Positions 7,956 through 15,664 are shown, counted from the stretch's first letter. The stretch is 17,252 nt of DNA from Alphaproteobacteria bacterium (GCA_018828205.1 JAHJWA010000007.1:1-17252), one strand, 5' to 3'. Numbers and translations are program-made. Notes: generated by a model not told the origin, from the letters alone.

Positions 7956-8231
7956 CTGTCGAACTCCACATCAACATTCCTGCGCCTGACCGGCAATGGT
8001 CGCGAAGGGCAAGCTTGCCGGCCTCTAGCCTCAGGCTTGCCGCCGGAGCCATGGCCTATGCCCCGATCCCCCACAATTCTCGCCGGCACCGGGCGCGGCG
8101 CGGGTCGCGGTCCGATCGCGCTTCCCATCGGCGCGCTTGCCTCGCATAGAGGGCTCCACCGAGACGCGGTCGCGACCGGGAGGAGGCCAAGCGATGCCTG
8201 GATATTCGAACGCCGGAACGGCCTGACCGCG
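7956..8231. promoter_or_regulatory. Divergent intergenic region, with a 12-bp palindrome at 8008-8019
   Basis: This 276-base gap separates the Nramp and antiporter starts. It holds a perfect palindrome GGCAAGCTTGCC at 8008-8019, with the half GGCTTGCC repeated about 20 bases later (near 8034-8041). That arrangement could be a regulator site shared by the two genes, but no promoter hexamers stand out and the repeat could be chance. The antiporter frame is open across the region without a stop, so an earlier start there cannot be excluded. Confidence 0.3.
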
Positions 8232-9944
8232 ATGGAGGAGCCGCATGGCATTCTCGCTTCGCTGGTCCCGGTGATCCTGCTTCTGGGGCTGGGAGTGGTC
8301 GCGGCGGTCGCCAGCCGCAGCGTCGGGCTCAGCAGCATCGTCGGCTATCTGCTGCTCGGACTGGCGCTCAAGGTCAGCGGGCTTACCGTCGTCTCCGACA
8401 GCGAGACGATCGCGCTGCTCGCCGAGCTCGGGGTGGTGTTCCTGCTGTTCGACATCGGCCTGCATTTTTCGCTCGGACATCTGCGCCAGCAGGCCTCGGA
8501 CGTGTTCGGCTTCGGCCCTCTTCAGGTCCTCTTCGCGACCGGCGTGTTCGGGCTGGGGGCCTGGGCGTCGGGACTGTCCCCGCTGGCGGCGGGGATCATC
8601 GGGGTCACGCTGGCGCTGTCCTCGACCGCGGTGGTCGCGCGATTGATCGCCGAGCGCCATCAGCAGAATTGCCCGGTCGGACTGACCGCCACCAGCATTC
8701 TCATCTTCCAGGATATCGCGGCAATTTTCCTGCTGATCGTGGCCGTCGCGCTGGGGACCGGCGAGGCGATCTGGCCCGCGATCGGGATGGCGCTCGCCAA
8801 GGCCGCCGCCGCCTTCGCCATCGCGGTCCTGCTCGCGCGGGTGGTGGTGCGCCCGCTGTTCGATCTGGTCGCCCGCGCGCAGGGCGAGGAGGTCTTCACC
8901 GCCATGGCCTTGCTGGTCGCGCTGGCGGCGGGCTGGGCGACCGGGATGGCCGGACTGTCGCTGACGCTGGGCGCCTTCCTGGGCGGAATGATCATCGCCG
9001 AGACTCCCTATCGCGCGATCGTGCAATCCGAGGTGAAGCCGTTTCGCGGGCTGCTGATCGGGTTCTTCTTCATCTCGGTCGGGCTGTCGCTCGATATCGG
9101 TGTGCTGGTCTCGCTCTGGCCCGCGGTGATCGGTCTTGCGCTGCTGCTGATCGCGGTCAAATTCGTCACCAACGCCGCGGCCAGCCTGGTCTTTCGCTGG
9201 TCGGTGCCGGGATCGACCCAGCTCGGCTTCATGCTGGCCCAGGGTTCGGAATTCGCCTTCGTGGTGCTGAGCCTGCCGCAGATCCGCACGCTGGTCGGCG
9301 CCAACACCGCCTCGGTGCTGGTCGCCGCGGTCGCGCTCAGTCTCGCCGCGACCCCGACCGTCGCCGAGGCCGGGCGCAGTCTTGCCGGACGGATGCGGCA
9401 GCGGCGCATCAGCCAAAGTGACGACGAGCTGCTGCCGCGCGGGGGCGAGGGGCCGGTGCTGATCATCGGCATGGGCGAGGCGGGCCGCACGGTCGCGGAT
9501 GCGCTGACAGAATTCGACATCGGCTACATCGCGCTCGAACGCGATCAGAAGCGGCTCGGCGAGGCGGTGGCCGATGGCTACACCGCCGCCTTCGGCGATG
9601 CCGACGATCCGCGCATCTGGGATTCGCTGGGCGCCTGGAGCCGGCGGATCAACGTGATCACCGCCCCGCGCTGGAGCGTGCTCGCCGAGCTCGTGCCGAT
9701 CGCGGCGCAGCGCTATCCCGACATGAAGCGCTTCGCGCTGGTTCGCGATACCGCCGAGGCGGAGCTCGCGGCGCCGCTGGAGATCGTCCCCGTGATCGAC
9801 CTCAGCCATCCCCCCGGACTGGATATCGCCGCCGCGGTGCTTCACGAGCTCGATGTCGACAGCGATGCCGTCGGATTGTGGATGCGTCAGACGCAGCAGC
9901 GCGCGTTGAACAGCGAAGCGCGGATGTTCGAGGCCGCAGCCTGA
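8232..9944 (+). CDS. KefB-type cation:proton antiporter (CPA2) with RCK domain
   Basis: A 570-residue inner-membrane antiporter of the CPA2 family. Residues about 8-390 form a dozen or more hydrophobic helices with family blocks: LAELGVVFLLFDIGLHFSL, TLALSSTAVVARLIAE, FQDIAAIFLLI, GAFLGGMIIAETPYR, FRGLLIGFFFISVGLSLD and AQGSEFAFVVL. The soluble C-terminus (from about 408) is an RCK/TrkA-N nucleotide-binding domain beginning VLIIGMGEAGRTVADAL, with G413-x-G415-x-x-G418 and the acidic ribose-binding end LERD. By family it exchanges K+ or Na+ for protons under redox or nucleotide control, as KefB/KefC do, but the ion is not readable. The ATG at 8232 gives MEEPHGILASLVPVILLLG, running directly into helix 1. 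Its ribosome site is weak. The frame stays open far upstream, and a longer start (for example near 8058) is possible but would add a low-complexity Arg/Gly-rich leader. Confidence 0.9.
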   Translation: MEEPHGILASLVPVILLLGLGVVAAVASRSVGLSSIVGYLLLGLALKVSGLTVVSDSETIALLAELGVVFLLFDIGLHFSLGHLRQQASDVFGFGPLQVLFATGVFGLGAWASGLSPLAAGIIGVTLALSSTAVVARLIAERHQQNCPVGLTATSILIFQDIAAIFLLIVAVALGTGEAIWPAIGMALAKAAAAFAIAVLLARVVVRPLFDLVARAQGEEVFTAMALLVALAAGWATGMAGLSLTLGAFLGGMIIAETPYRAIVQSEVKPFRGLLIGFFFISVGLSLDIGVLVSLWPAVIGLALLLIAVKFVTNAAASLVFRWSVPGSTQLGFMLAQGSEFAFVVLSLPQIRTLVGANTASVLVAAVALSLAATPTVAEAGRSLAGRMRQRRISQSDDELLPRGGEGPVLIIGMGEAGRTVADALTEFDIGYIALERDQKRLGEAVADGYTAAFGDADDPRIWDSLGAWSRRINVITAPRWSVLAELVPIAAQRYPDMKRFALVRDTAEAELAAPLEIVPVIDLSHPPGLDIAAAVLHELDVDSDAVGLWMRQTQQRALNSEARMFEAAA

Positions 9945-10137
9945 CGCCGCGGTCGGAGGACAATCCTTTTTCCTAATAATTTGACGGGGCAGCAATTGCC
10001 CCAGATCTCTGGCATGTTCACAGCCAGAACAACAATCGCATGGGTCACGCGCTATATTGCGCAAATATGATCTATCGCCCGGTTCATATCGGCGTATTCT
10101 CTCGTCACGGGTTGTTCCGATTCGAGGACCAGCGATC
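9945..10137 (+). promoter_or_regulatory. Leader region of the six-gene operon, with inverted repeats
   Basis: This 193-base gap is AT-richer than its surroundings. AGGA-CAA-TCCT followed by TTTT (9957-9970) could be a weak terminator for the antiporter. GGGGCA-GCAAT-TGCCCC (9986-10002) is a perfect 6-bp hairpin overlapping a TTGACG (9981-9986) that resembles a -35 box. TATATT at 10053-10058 resembles a -10 box and overlaps the palindrome TTGCGCAA (10057-10064). No properly spaced -35/-10 pair was found, and no GGAAC-type stress promoter. The ribosome site GAGGA is at 10124-10128. Confidence 0.4.
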
Positions 10138-11037
10138 ATGTCATCCGTTCGAAATATTCCCGAGGAACACTGGCTCGACGCCCGGCCCGATCTGCGGATT
10201 TTCCTGCGCCACTGGCCCGCCGAACAGCCGCGCGCCTCGCTGGTGATCTGCCACGGGGTCAATTCGCACGGCGGGCACTATTTCCGCGCCGCCGAGGCTT
10301 TTACCGCGCATGGCTATGCCGTCACCGCGCCCGATCTGCGCGGACGCGGGCGCTCCGAGGGCGAGCGCTTCTACACCGAGAGCGTCGACGACTACGTCTC
10401 CGACCTCTCGCAGGCGATCGAATGGGCGCGCGCGCGCAATCCCGAGCTGCCCATCTATTTGCTTGGCCACAGCGCCGGCGGGGTGACCGCGGTCAGCTAT
10501 GCGCTCGATTTCCAGGACCGGATCGACGGGCTGATCTGCGAAAGCTTCGCTTTCCGCGTGTTCGCGCCCGACATCGCGCTCGGCCTGCTCAAGGGCGCGA
10601 GCCACATCGCGCCGCATCTGCATGTCCTCAAGCTCAAGATGGAGGACTTCTCGCGCGATCCCGAATGGGTGGCGCAATTGCTCGCCGACCCGCTCACCAA
10701 GGAGGAGGTGCAGCCGGTCCAGACCGTGACCGCGCTGGCGCGTGCTGGCGACCGGTTCGAGCGCGAGTTCGACACCATCACCCTGCCGGTGCTGATCCTC
10801 CACGGCACCGCCGACAAGGCGACGAGGCCCGGGGGCAGTCAGGAATTCTACGATCAGGCAGGGAGCGGCGACAAGCAGCTGATCCTCTATGAGGGTTACT
10901 ATCACGACCTGCTCAACGACATCGGCCGCGAGCGGGTGATGGACGACATCGTCGGCTGGATCGAGCACCGCCTCGCACCGCGCCAGGCGATGAGCTCGAT
11001 GCAGCCCGCGGACCTCGGCAGTTCGCCTTCGATGTGA
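10138..11037 (+). CDS. Alpha/beta hydrolase, monoacylglycerol lipase/lysophospholipase-like
   Basis: A 299-residue cytoplasmic serine hydrolase. The order is typical of the Hydrolase_4 (PldB/monoglyceride lipase-like) family: LVICHGVNSHGGHY with the oxyanion-hole region, then APDLRGRGRSEG, the nucleophile elbow LLGHSAGGV (S112), the acid in HGTADKATRP (D226) and the His in YYHDLLND (H256). It therefore probably cleaves an ester or lysolipid, though the substrate is unknown. No signal peptide or membrane segment is seen. The ATG at 10138 has GAGGA at 10124-10128, nine bases upstream; the frame is open to an upstream TTG at 10057 without supporting signals. It is the first of six same-strand genes, with 51 bases to the next. 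It is not a paralogue-like duplicate of its neighbour: the two hydrolases belong to different subfamilies. Confidence 0.88.
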   Translation: MSSVRNIPEEHWLDARPDLRIFLRHWPAEQPRASLVICHGVNSHGGHYFRAAEAFTAHGYAVTAPDLRGRGRSEGERFYTESVDDYVSDLSQAIEWARARNPELPIYLLGHSAGGVTAVSYALDFQDRIDGLICESFAFRVFAPDIALGLLKGASHIAPHLHVLKLKMEDFSRDPEWVAQLLADPLTKEEVQPVQTVTALARAGDRFEREFDTITLPVLILHGTADKATRPGGSQEFYDQAGSGDKQLILYEGYYHDLLNDIGRERVMDDIVGWIEHRLAPRQAMSSMQPADLGSSPSM

Positions 11038-11088
11038 CCGAGCCGCGCCGGCCGCCGCCCGGTATTTGCCAAGGAAGGAAACGAAACG

Positions 11089-11952
11089 ATGCCCAATCTC
11101 ACGACCTCGGATGGAACGCTGCTTTTCTACAAGGACTGGGGCCCCAGGGATGCCCAGCCGATCGTGTTCCATCACGGCTGGCCGCTGAGCGCCGACGATT
11201 GGGACAATCAGATGATGTTCTTCCTCGGCGAGGGCTTCCGCGTGATAGCGCACGACCGCCGCGGTCACGGGCGCTCGAGCCAGACCGACAGCGGCAACGA
11301 GATGGATACCTATGCCCAGGACGTGATCGAACTCGTCGCAGCGCTTGATCTCAAGGATGCGGTCCATATCGGCCATTCGACCGGCGGCGGCGAGGTCGCG
11401 CGCTATGTCGCGCGCGCCGAGCCGGGGCGCGTCGCCAGGGCGGTGCTGGTCGGCGCGGTGCCCCCGGTCATGCTGCGCTCGCCAAGCAATCCCGACGGGG
11501 TGCCGATGGAGGTGTTCGACGGCCTGCGCGCCTCGCTGCTCGCCAACCGCGCGCAATTCTACCGCGATCTGCCGAGCGGGCCGTTCTACGGCTTCAACCG
11601 CCCCGGCGCGGTGGTTTCCGAAGGACTGATCGACAATTGGTGGCGGCAGGGGATGATCGGTGGGGCCAAGGCGCATTACGATTGCATCGCGGCCTTCTCG
11701 GAAACCGACTTCACCGCCGATCTCGAACGGATCGCGGTCCCGGTGCTGGTGGCGCATGGGACCGACGATCAGATCGTCCCCTACGAGACCTCTGCGGTGC
11801 TGGCGGTCAAGCTGCTTCAGAACGGCGTGCTGCGCAGCTACCTGGGCCTTCCGCACGGCATGCTCTCCACGCATCCCGAGATCCTCAACCCCGATCTGCT
11901 GGCCTTTGCGCGCGGCGAGGATTTCGCCTCGGAAACTCCGGTGACGCCATGA
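11089..11952 (+). CDS. Alpha/beta hydrolase of the cofactor-free haloperoxidase/arylesterase family
   Basis: A 287-residue protein close to the non-haem chloroperoxidases and bacterial arylesterases such as Pseudomonas fluorescens esterase. The oxyanion-hole motif FHHGWPLSADDWD, then AHDRRGHGRSSQ, the nucleophile GHSTGGGEV (S97), acid GTDDQIVP (D227) and LPHGM (H256) fall at almost the same positions as the published triad Ser98/Asp228/His257 of these enzymes. Members hydrolyse small esters, and some form peracids from acetate and peroxide, which is how the haloperoxidase activity arises. No signal peptide, so probably cytoplasmic. The start has a strong AAGGAAGG site just ahead at about 11070-11077. 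The stop is 16 bases before the flavoprotein start. A redox link through peracid chemistry is an inference from its neighbours. Confidence 0.9.
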   Translation: MPNLTTSDGTLLFYKDWGPRDAQPIVFHHGWPLSADDWDNQMMFFLGEGFRVIAHDRRGHGRSSQTDSGNEMDTYAQDVIELVAALDLKDAVHIGHSTGGGEVARYVARAEPGRVARAVLVGAVPPVMLRSPSNPDGVPMEVFDGLRASLLANRAQFYRDLPSGPFYGFNRPGAVVSEGLIDNWWRQGMIGGAKAHYDCIAAFSETDFTADLERIAVPVLVAHGTDDQIVPYETSAVLAVKLLQNGVLRSYLGLPHGMLSTHPEILNPDLLAFARGEDFASETPVTP

Positions 11953-11968
11953 CCCACAGGAGCGGCCG

Positions 11969-13675
11969 GTGAACAAGCCGCTGGCTACCGACCTGACCGC
12001 GGTGCCGCTATCCCCCACCGCCGAGACGCGGCGCGAGCAGATGTTCCTGCGGCTCGACGATCGCGAGATCGATCGGCTGCGCCGGTTCGGCGAGGAATGC
12101 CGCTTTCCCGAAGGCGCCTATCTGGCGAAGGTCGGCGATCCGGGTCTGGGCCTGTTCGTGATCCTCTCGGGCGCGGTCGAGATCAGCCAGCGGCTGGCGG
12201 GCGGGCACAGCCTGCCGATCGTCACTCACGAGAACGGCGGCTTCATGGGCGAGCTGGCGCAGCTTTCGGGGCGGCCTTCGCTGGTCGATGCCATCGCCGC
12301 TGCGCCGGTGACCGCGTTGCTGCTTTCGCCGCAATCGCTGCGTGCGATGCTGATCGCCGAGGCGGATCTTGGGCAGAAGATCATGCGCGCGCTGATCCTG
12401 CGCCGGGTCGCGCTGCTCGAATCTGGTGGCGGCGGTCCGGTGATCATCGGGCCTGCGGACAATGCGGACGTGTTGCGGCTCGAGGGTTTCCTCTCGCGCA
12501 ACGGCCACCCGCTGACCCGGCTCGAGCCGCTGACCGACAGCTGCGCGCGGACTCTGCTCGACCAGTTCGAGATCATGGAGGAGGAGCTCCCGATCGTGCT
12601 GTGTCCGGGCGGCGAGCTGCTCCGCAACCCGAGCGAGAGCGCGCTGGCGCGCTGCATCGGGCTGGTCGCCGCGATCGACGAAAACCACCTCTACGATGTC
12701 GCGATCATCGGCGCGGGCCCTGCAGGGCTCGCGGCCTCGGTCTATGCCGGCTCCGAAGGGCTCGACGTGCTGACGCTGGATTGCCGTTCCTTCGGCGGTC
12801 AGGCAGGCGCTTCGGCGCGGATCGAGAATTTCCTCGGCTTCCCCACCGGCATCTCGGGGATGGCGCTGATGGCACGCGCCTACAGTCAGGCGCAGAAATT
12901 TGGCGTCGAGCTGGCGATCCCCGACGAGGCGACGCGGCTCGAATGCCCGATCGCCGGCCCCGATGAGGAAGGCAACCACATCCTCACCCTCGCCAATGCC
13001 GAGCGGGTGCGGGCGCGCGCGGTGGTGATCGCCACCGGTGCGCGCTACCGGCGCCCCGAGGTCGCGGGGCTCGAGCAATTCGAAGGTAGCTCGGTCCATT
13101 ACTGGGCATCGCCGCTCGAGGCGCGGCTGAGCGCGGGGCTGGAGGTGGCGCTGGTCGGGGGCGGTAATTCGGCGGGTCAAGCGGCGGTGTTTCTGGCCGG
13201 CCATGCCAAGCAGGTCACGCTGTTGGCGCGGCGCCCGCTGGCGCAGACCATGTCGCGCTATCTGGTCGAACGGATCGCGGCGCAGCCCAATATCCGCCTG
13301 CTCGAAAATGCCGAGATGGTCGCGCTCGAAGGGGAAGGGCGCGCGCTCGAGACGATCCACTGGCGCCGGAACACCGCGGCAGAGGAGCCCGAGCCGCTCT
13401 TCGTGCGCCAGCTGTTCCTGTTCATCGGCGCCGAACCCAACACCGACTGGCTTGCCGGGACCGGAATCGAACTCGATCCGCGCGGCTTCGTGGGCACCGG
13501 GCGCGATACCTCGTTCGACCGGCTGCCGCTCGAGAGCAGCCGGCGAGGCATCTTCGCGGTCGGCGATGTGCGCTCGGGCTCGGTCAAGCGGGTTGCCGCG
13601 GCGGCGGGCGATGGCGCACAGGTGGTCGCCTCGATCCATGAATTCCTCGCGCAGGAAGGCGCCGCGCATGGCTGA
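11969..13675 (+). CDS. Fusion of cyclic-nucleotide-binding domain, thioredoxin-like segment and thioredoxin-reductase-like flavoprotein
   Basis: 568 residues in three parts. Residues about 30-145 form a cNMP-binding (CAP_ED) beta-roll with GLFVILSGAVEISQRL and FMGELAQLSGRPSLVDA; the GEL of the phosphate-binding cassette is present but the usual Arg-Ser/Thr-Ala is not clear. Residues about 155-235 look like a thioredoxin-like fold (PADNADVLRLEGFLSRNG, LPIVLCPGGELLRNPSE) without a CxxC. From 243 on is the FAD domain, VAIIGAGPAGL (G248-G253), GGQAGASARIENFLGFP, the NADPH site ALVGGGNSAGQA (G397-G403), and the FAD tail GIFAVGDVRSGSVKRVA. A real thioredoxin reductase has CxxC before the second FAD part; here the place reads SSVHYWAS (374-381), so no dithiol. 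It starts at GTG with AGGAG (11958-11962) six bases ahead. It overlaps the next gene by eight bases. Its electron acceptor is unknown. Confidence 0.88.
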   Translation: MNKPLATDLTAVPLSPTAETRREQMFLRLDDREIDRLRRFGEECRFPEGAYLAKVGDPGLGLFVILSGAVEISQRLAGGHSLPIVTHENGGFMGELAQLSGRPSLVDAIAAAPVTALLLSPQSLRAMLIAEADLGQKIMRALILRRVALLESGGGGPVIIGPADNADVLRLEGFLSRNGHPLTRLEPLTDSCARTLLDQFEIMEEELPIVLCPGGELLRNPSESALARCIGLVAAIDENHLYDVAIIGAGPAGLAASVYAGSEGLDVLTLDCRSFGGQAGASARIENFLGFPTGISGMALMARAYSQAQKFGVELAIPDEATRLECPIAGPDEEGNHILTLANAERVRARAVVIATGARYRRPEVAGLEQFEGSSVHYWASPLEARLSAGLEVALVGGGNSAGQAAVFLAGHAKQVTLLARRPLAQTMSRYLVERIAAQPNIRLLENAEMVALEGEGRALETIHWRRNTAAEEPEPLFVRQLFLFIGAEPNTDWLAGTGIELDPRGFVGTGRDTSFDRLPLESSRRGIFAVGDVRSGSVKRVAAAAGDGAQVVASIHEFLAQEGAAHG

Positions 13676-14240
13676 TCTCAACATCCTCGGGATCGCGGGC
13701 AGCCTGCGCCGCGCCTCCTACAACCGCGCGCTTCTCCGGGCGGCGAGCGAGCTCGCTCCGTCGGGAATGACGATCGCCATCTTCGACCTCGCCGAGGTCC
13801 CGCTCTACAATGGCGATCTCGAGGCCGAGGGCGACCCGCCTTCGGTCGCGGCGCTCAAACGCGCGATCGCCGGGTCGCATGGCGTGCTGATGGCGACGCC
13901 CGAATACAATCACGGCGTCCCCGCGGTGATGAAGAACGCTGTCGACTGGGCCTCGCGGCCCCCGCGCGAGGCGCCGCTGGGCGGCAAGCCGGTCGGTCTC
14001 ATCGGCGCCTCGCCCGGCATGACCGGCACCGCGCGCGGGCAGAGCCAGCTGCGCCAGGCTTTCGAGTTCACCGATTCCTACTGCATGCCGCAGCCCGAAC
14101 TGCTGGTGTTCAAGGCGCATGAGAAGTTCGACGCGGAAGGCAGACTGACCGATCCCGCGACCGCGCATTATCTCGAACGTTATCTGACCGGCTTTGCCGC
14201 CTGGGTGCGGCGCTTTCACAACGACCACCAAGGAGCTTGA
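13668..14240 (+). CDS. NADPH-dependent FMN reductase
   Basis: A 190-residue flavodoxin-like enzyme. The N-terminus LGIAGSLRRASYNRALLRAA carries the FMN-phosphate loop GSLRxxSxN. MATPEYNHGVPAVMKNAVDW (about residues 75-95) is the diagnostic block of the NADPH-dependent FMN reductase/azoreductase/chromate-reductase family. GASPGMTGTARGQSQLRQ is the later FMN-side loop. It uses NAD(P)H to reduce FMN, quinones, azo compounds or metal oxyanions such as chromate; which one cannot be told. The ATG at 13668 overlaps the preceding TGA (ATGGCTGA) and has AGGAAGG at 13653-13659, so it is translationally coupled to the flavoprotein. Only two bases separate its stop from the DUF2171 start. A longer open frame upstream (from 13203) is the shadow of the previous gene. 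Confidence 0.92.
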   Translation: MADLNILGIAGSLRRASYNRALLRAASELAPSGMTIAIFDLAEVPLYNGDLEAEGDPPSVAALKRAIAGSHGVLMATPEYNHGVPAVMKNAVDWASRPPREAPLGGKPVGLIGASPGMTGTARGQSQLRQAFEFTDSYCMPQPELLVFKAHEKFDAEGRLTDPATAHYLERYLTGFAAWVRRFHNDHQGA

Positions 14241-14242
14241 TC

Positions 14243-14488
14243 ATGGCCATCGAAGACATCCGCGAACATATGGAAATTATCGGCGCCGACGGCGTCCATG
14301 TCGGTACCGTCGACAAGGTCGAGGATCACCGCATCAAACTGACCAAGGCGGACAGCGGGATGGGCTCGCACGAGGGGCACCATCACTACATTTCCACCGG
14401 GCTGGTCGCCGCGGTCGAAGGCGACACCGTGCGGCTCTCCGCCAACGGCGCGGTCGCGGTCCAGTTCGAAGAGGAAGAGGAAGAATAG
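14243..14488 (+). CDS. DUF2171 family protein
   Basis: An 81-residue PRC-barrel-like protein: MAIEDIREHMEIIGADGVHVGTVD, VEDHRIKLTKADS, a His-rich GSHEGHHHYISTGLVAAVEGDTVRLSANG and a poly-glutamate tail (FEEEEEE). This is the pattern of the DUF2171 family, common and often repeated in sphingomonads and rhizobia, with no assigned activity. The four-residue his run in EGHHHY may bind a metal, but that is speculation. The start is placed at ATG 14243 because AAGGAG (14230-14235) lies seven bases ahead; the frame is open to TTG 14237. It begins two bases after the FMN reductase stop, and the next ATG is 22 bases on, so it is within the operon. Confidence 0.85.
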   Translation: MAIEDIREHMEIIGADGVHVGTVDKVEDHRIKLTKADSGMGSHEGHHHYISTGLVAAVEGDTVRLSANGAVAVQFEEEEEE

Positions 14489-14510
14489 GCGTGAAGCGGG
14501 GCGAAGCGCG

Positions 14511-15449
14511 ATGAGCGGGGCGGGCTGGCCCGATATCCCCTACCTCGCCTGGCAGGGCAGCTGCACGGCATTGCACCTCTACAGCCAGATCGTGGGCAAG
14601 TACCGGCTGGCGCACGCCCCATGGGTCAACCATTCCTGGCATGCGACGCTCTATGTCGATGCCGCGGGGCTCACGACCGGGCTGATTCCCGATGGCCCGG
14701 GCGTGACGGTCCAGTTCGATTTGCAGCGGCAATATCTGGTCGGATCGAATGGCGAGGGTGGGCGCGAAAGCTTCGCGCTCGAGCCGATGACGGTGGCCGA
14801 GTTCGATCGCCGCTTCAAGGAACTGGTCCGCGCGCTGGGCGGCGATCCGAGCTATCACGGCTTCCCGAACGAGATCCCCGCCGTCATCCCTTTCGCAGCC
14901 GACAACGAACACCGCCCCTGGGACGCAGAGGCGGTCACCCGCTTTCACCGCGCGCTGGCGAGCATCGCTGCGGTGTTCCAGCGGTTCCGCACCGGCTTTC
15001 TCGGCAAGGTCAGCCCGGTGCATCTGTTCTGGGGGAGTTTCGACCTCGCGGTCACCCGCTTCTCGGGCCGCCGCGCGCCGCGGCACCCGGGTGGCATTCC
15101 CAACCTGCCCGACGATGTCACCCGCGAGGCCTACAGCCACGAGGTCAGTTCCGCGGGCTTTTGGCCCGGCGGCGGCGGGATCGACGAGCCCTGCTTCTAT
15201 TCCTACGCCTATCCAGTGCCCGACGGCTTCGCACAGCAGCTCGTCAAGCCTGCCGCCGCGCGGTTCGATCCCACGCTGGGCGAATTCGTGCTGCCCTATT
15301 CGGCGGTCCGAGACTCCGGCGATCCCGAAGCCACGCTGATGCGCTTCCTCACCACGACCTACCGTGCCGCAGCCACCTGCGCGGGCTGGGACAGCGCCGC
15401 GCTCGAATGCGCAATCGGCGTACCCCGGATCCCCCGCCGCCTCGATTGA
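14511..15449 (+). CDS. DUF5996 family protein
   Basis: A 312-residue protein of the DUF5996 family, recognised by HSWHATLYVDAAGLTT near the start, PAVIPFAADNEH in the middle and the highly conserved stretch KVSPVHLFWGSFDLAVTRFSGR followed by EAYSHEVSSAGFWPG, and late TLGEFVLPYSAVR. No catalytic activity is known for the family. Many histidines, aromatic residues and acidic residues recur in the conserved blocks, but no cofactor motif is evident. No signal peptide or membrane helix is visible, so it is probably cytoplasmic. The ATG at 14511 lies 22 bases after the DUF2171 stop, with GGGGCGAAG a few bases ahead as ribosome site. It is the last gene of the run and converges on hipA across AT-rich DNA. 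Its presence beside a redox enzyme set does not reveal its role. Confidence 0.85.
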   Translation: MSGAGWPDIPYLAWQGSCTALHLYSQIVGKYRLAHAPWVNHSWHATLYVDAAGLTTGLIPDGPGVTVQFDLQRQYLVGSNGEGGRESFALEPMTVAEFDRRFKELVRALGGDPSYHGFPNEIPAVIPFAADNEHRPWDAEAVTRFHRALASIAAVFQRFRTGFLGKVSPVHLFWGSFDLAVTRFSGRRAPRHPGGIPNLPDDVTREAYSHEVSSAGFWPGGGGIDEPCFYSYAYPVPDGFAQQLVKPAAARFDPTLGEFVLPYSAVRDSGDPEATLMRFLTTTYRAAATCAGWDSAALECAIGVPRIPRRLD

Positions 15450-15664
15450 GGGCAAAGGCCCACGACGCTCTCCTCCCCAAGCGCGCCGTCAGCGGCGGCG
15501 GAAGCGGAAGTACCAGATTTTATCGTCTAAAAGCTATAACATGCTGATATAAAAGAGTAATATGGCGTTTTTGAGCTCTCAAATTTGCTTCTAGCAATCA
15601 CCGGGTAATCACCAGAAAAAAATGCACTCTTTCACCAGCGGGCAGAAGCTCGGCTGACCCCTGA
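15450..15664. other. AT-rich non-coding strip between DUF5996 and hipA
   Basis: No credible gene is present. From about 15510 to 15640 the DNA drops to roughly half A+T or more, in strong contrast to its flanks. It holds an inverted repeat TTTGAG-CT-CTCAAA at 15570-15583, whose surrounding bases extend it imperfectly (GCG...TGC), and a short direct repeat AATCACC (near 15596 and 15608). The strip lies where GC-rich native genes meet the lower-GC hipBA pair, so it may be an insertion boundary. No tRNA end or integrase site was recognised. Confidence 0.5.

Noticed and set aside
6774..8231. Upstream extension of the antiporter frame, antisense to the Nramp gene
   Set aside because: The open frame continues without a stop but codes for a charged low-complexity sequence opposite a real membrane protein gene. 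The antiporter homology begins at about residue 8 after ATG 8232.
8031..10262. Minus-strand frame of 743 codons opposite the antiporter
   Set aside because: Antisense shadow: rich in Arg, Gln, Asp and His, no recognisable domain, and the plus strand has clear CPA2 and RCK motifs.
13203..13667. N-terminal extension of the FMN reductase frame
   Set aside because: It overlaps the flavoprotein's conserved C-terminal domain in another frame and reads as Arg/Ser-rich noise. ATG 13668 has a good ribosome site and begins the normal FMN-reductase fold.
10141..13684. Two long minus-strand frames opposite the hydrolases and the flavoprotein
   Set aside because: Shadow composition, no ribosome site, and they oppose three genes with complete active-site motifs.
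15450..15664. Possible tRNA end, integrase att site or small RNA gene in the AT-rich strip
   Set aside because: No tRNA-like fold, no integrase nearby and no convincing promoter plus terminator pair. Only short repeats are visible, so it is reported as an unexplained strip.
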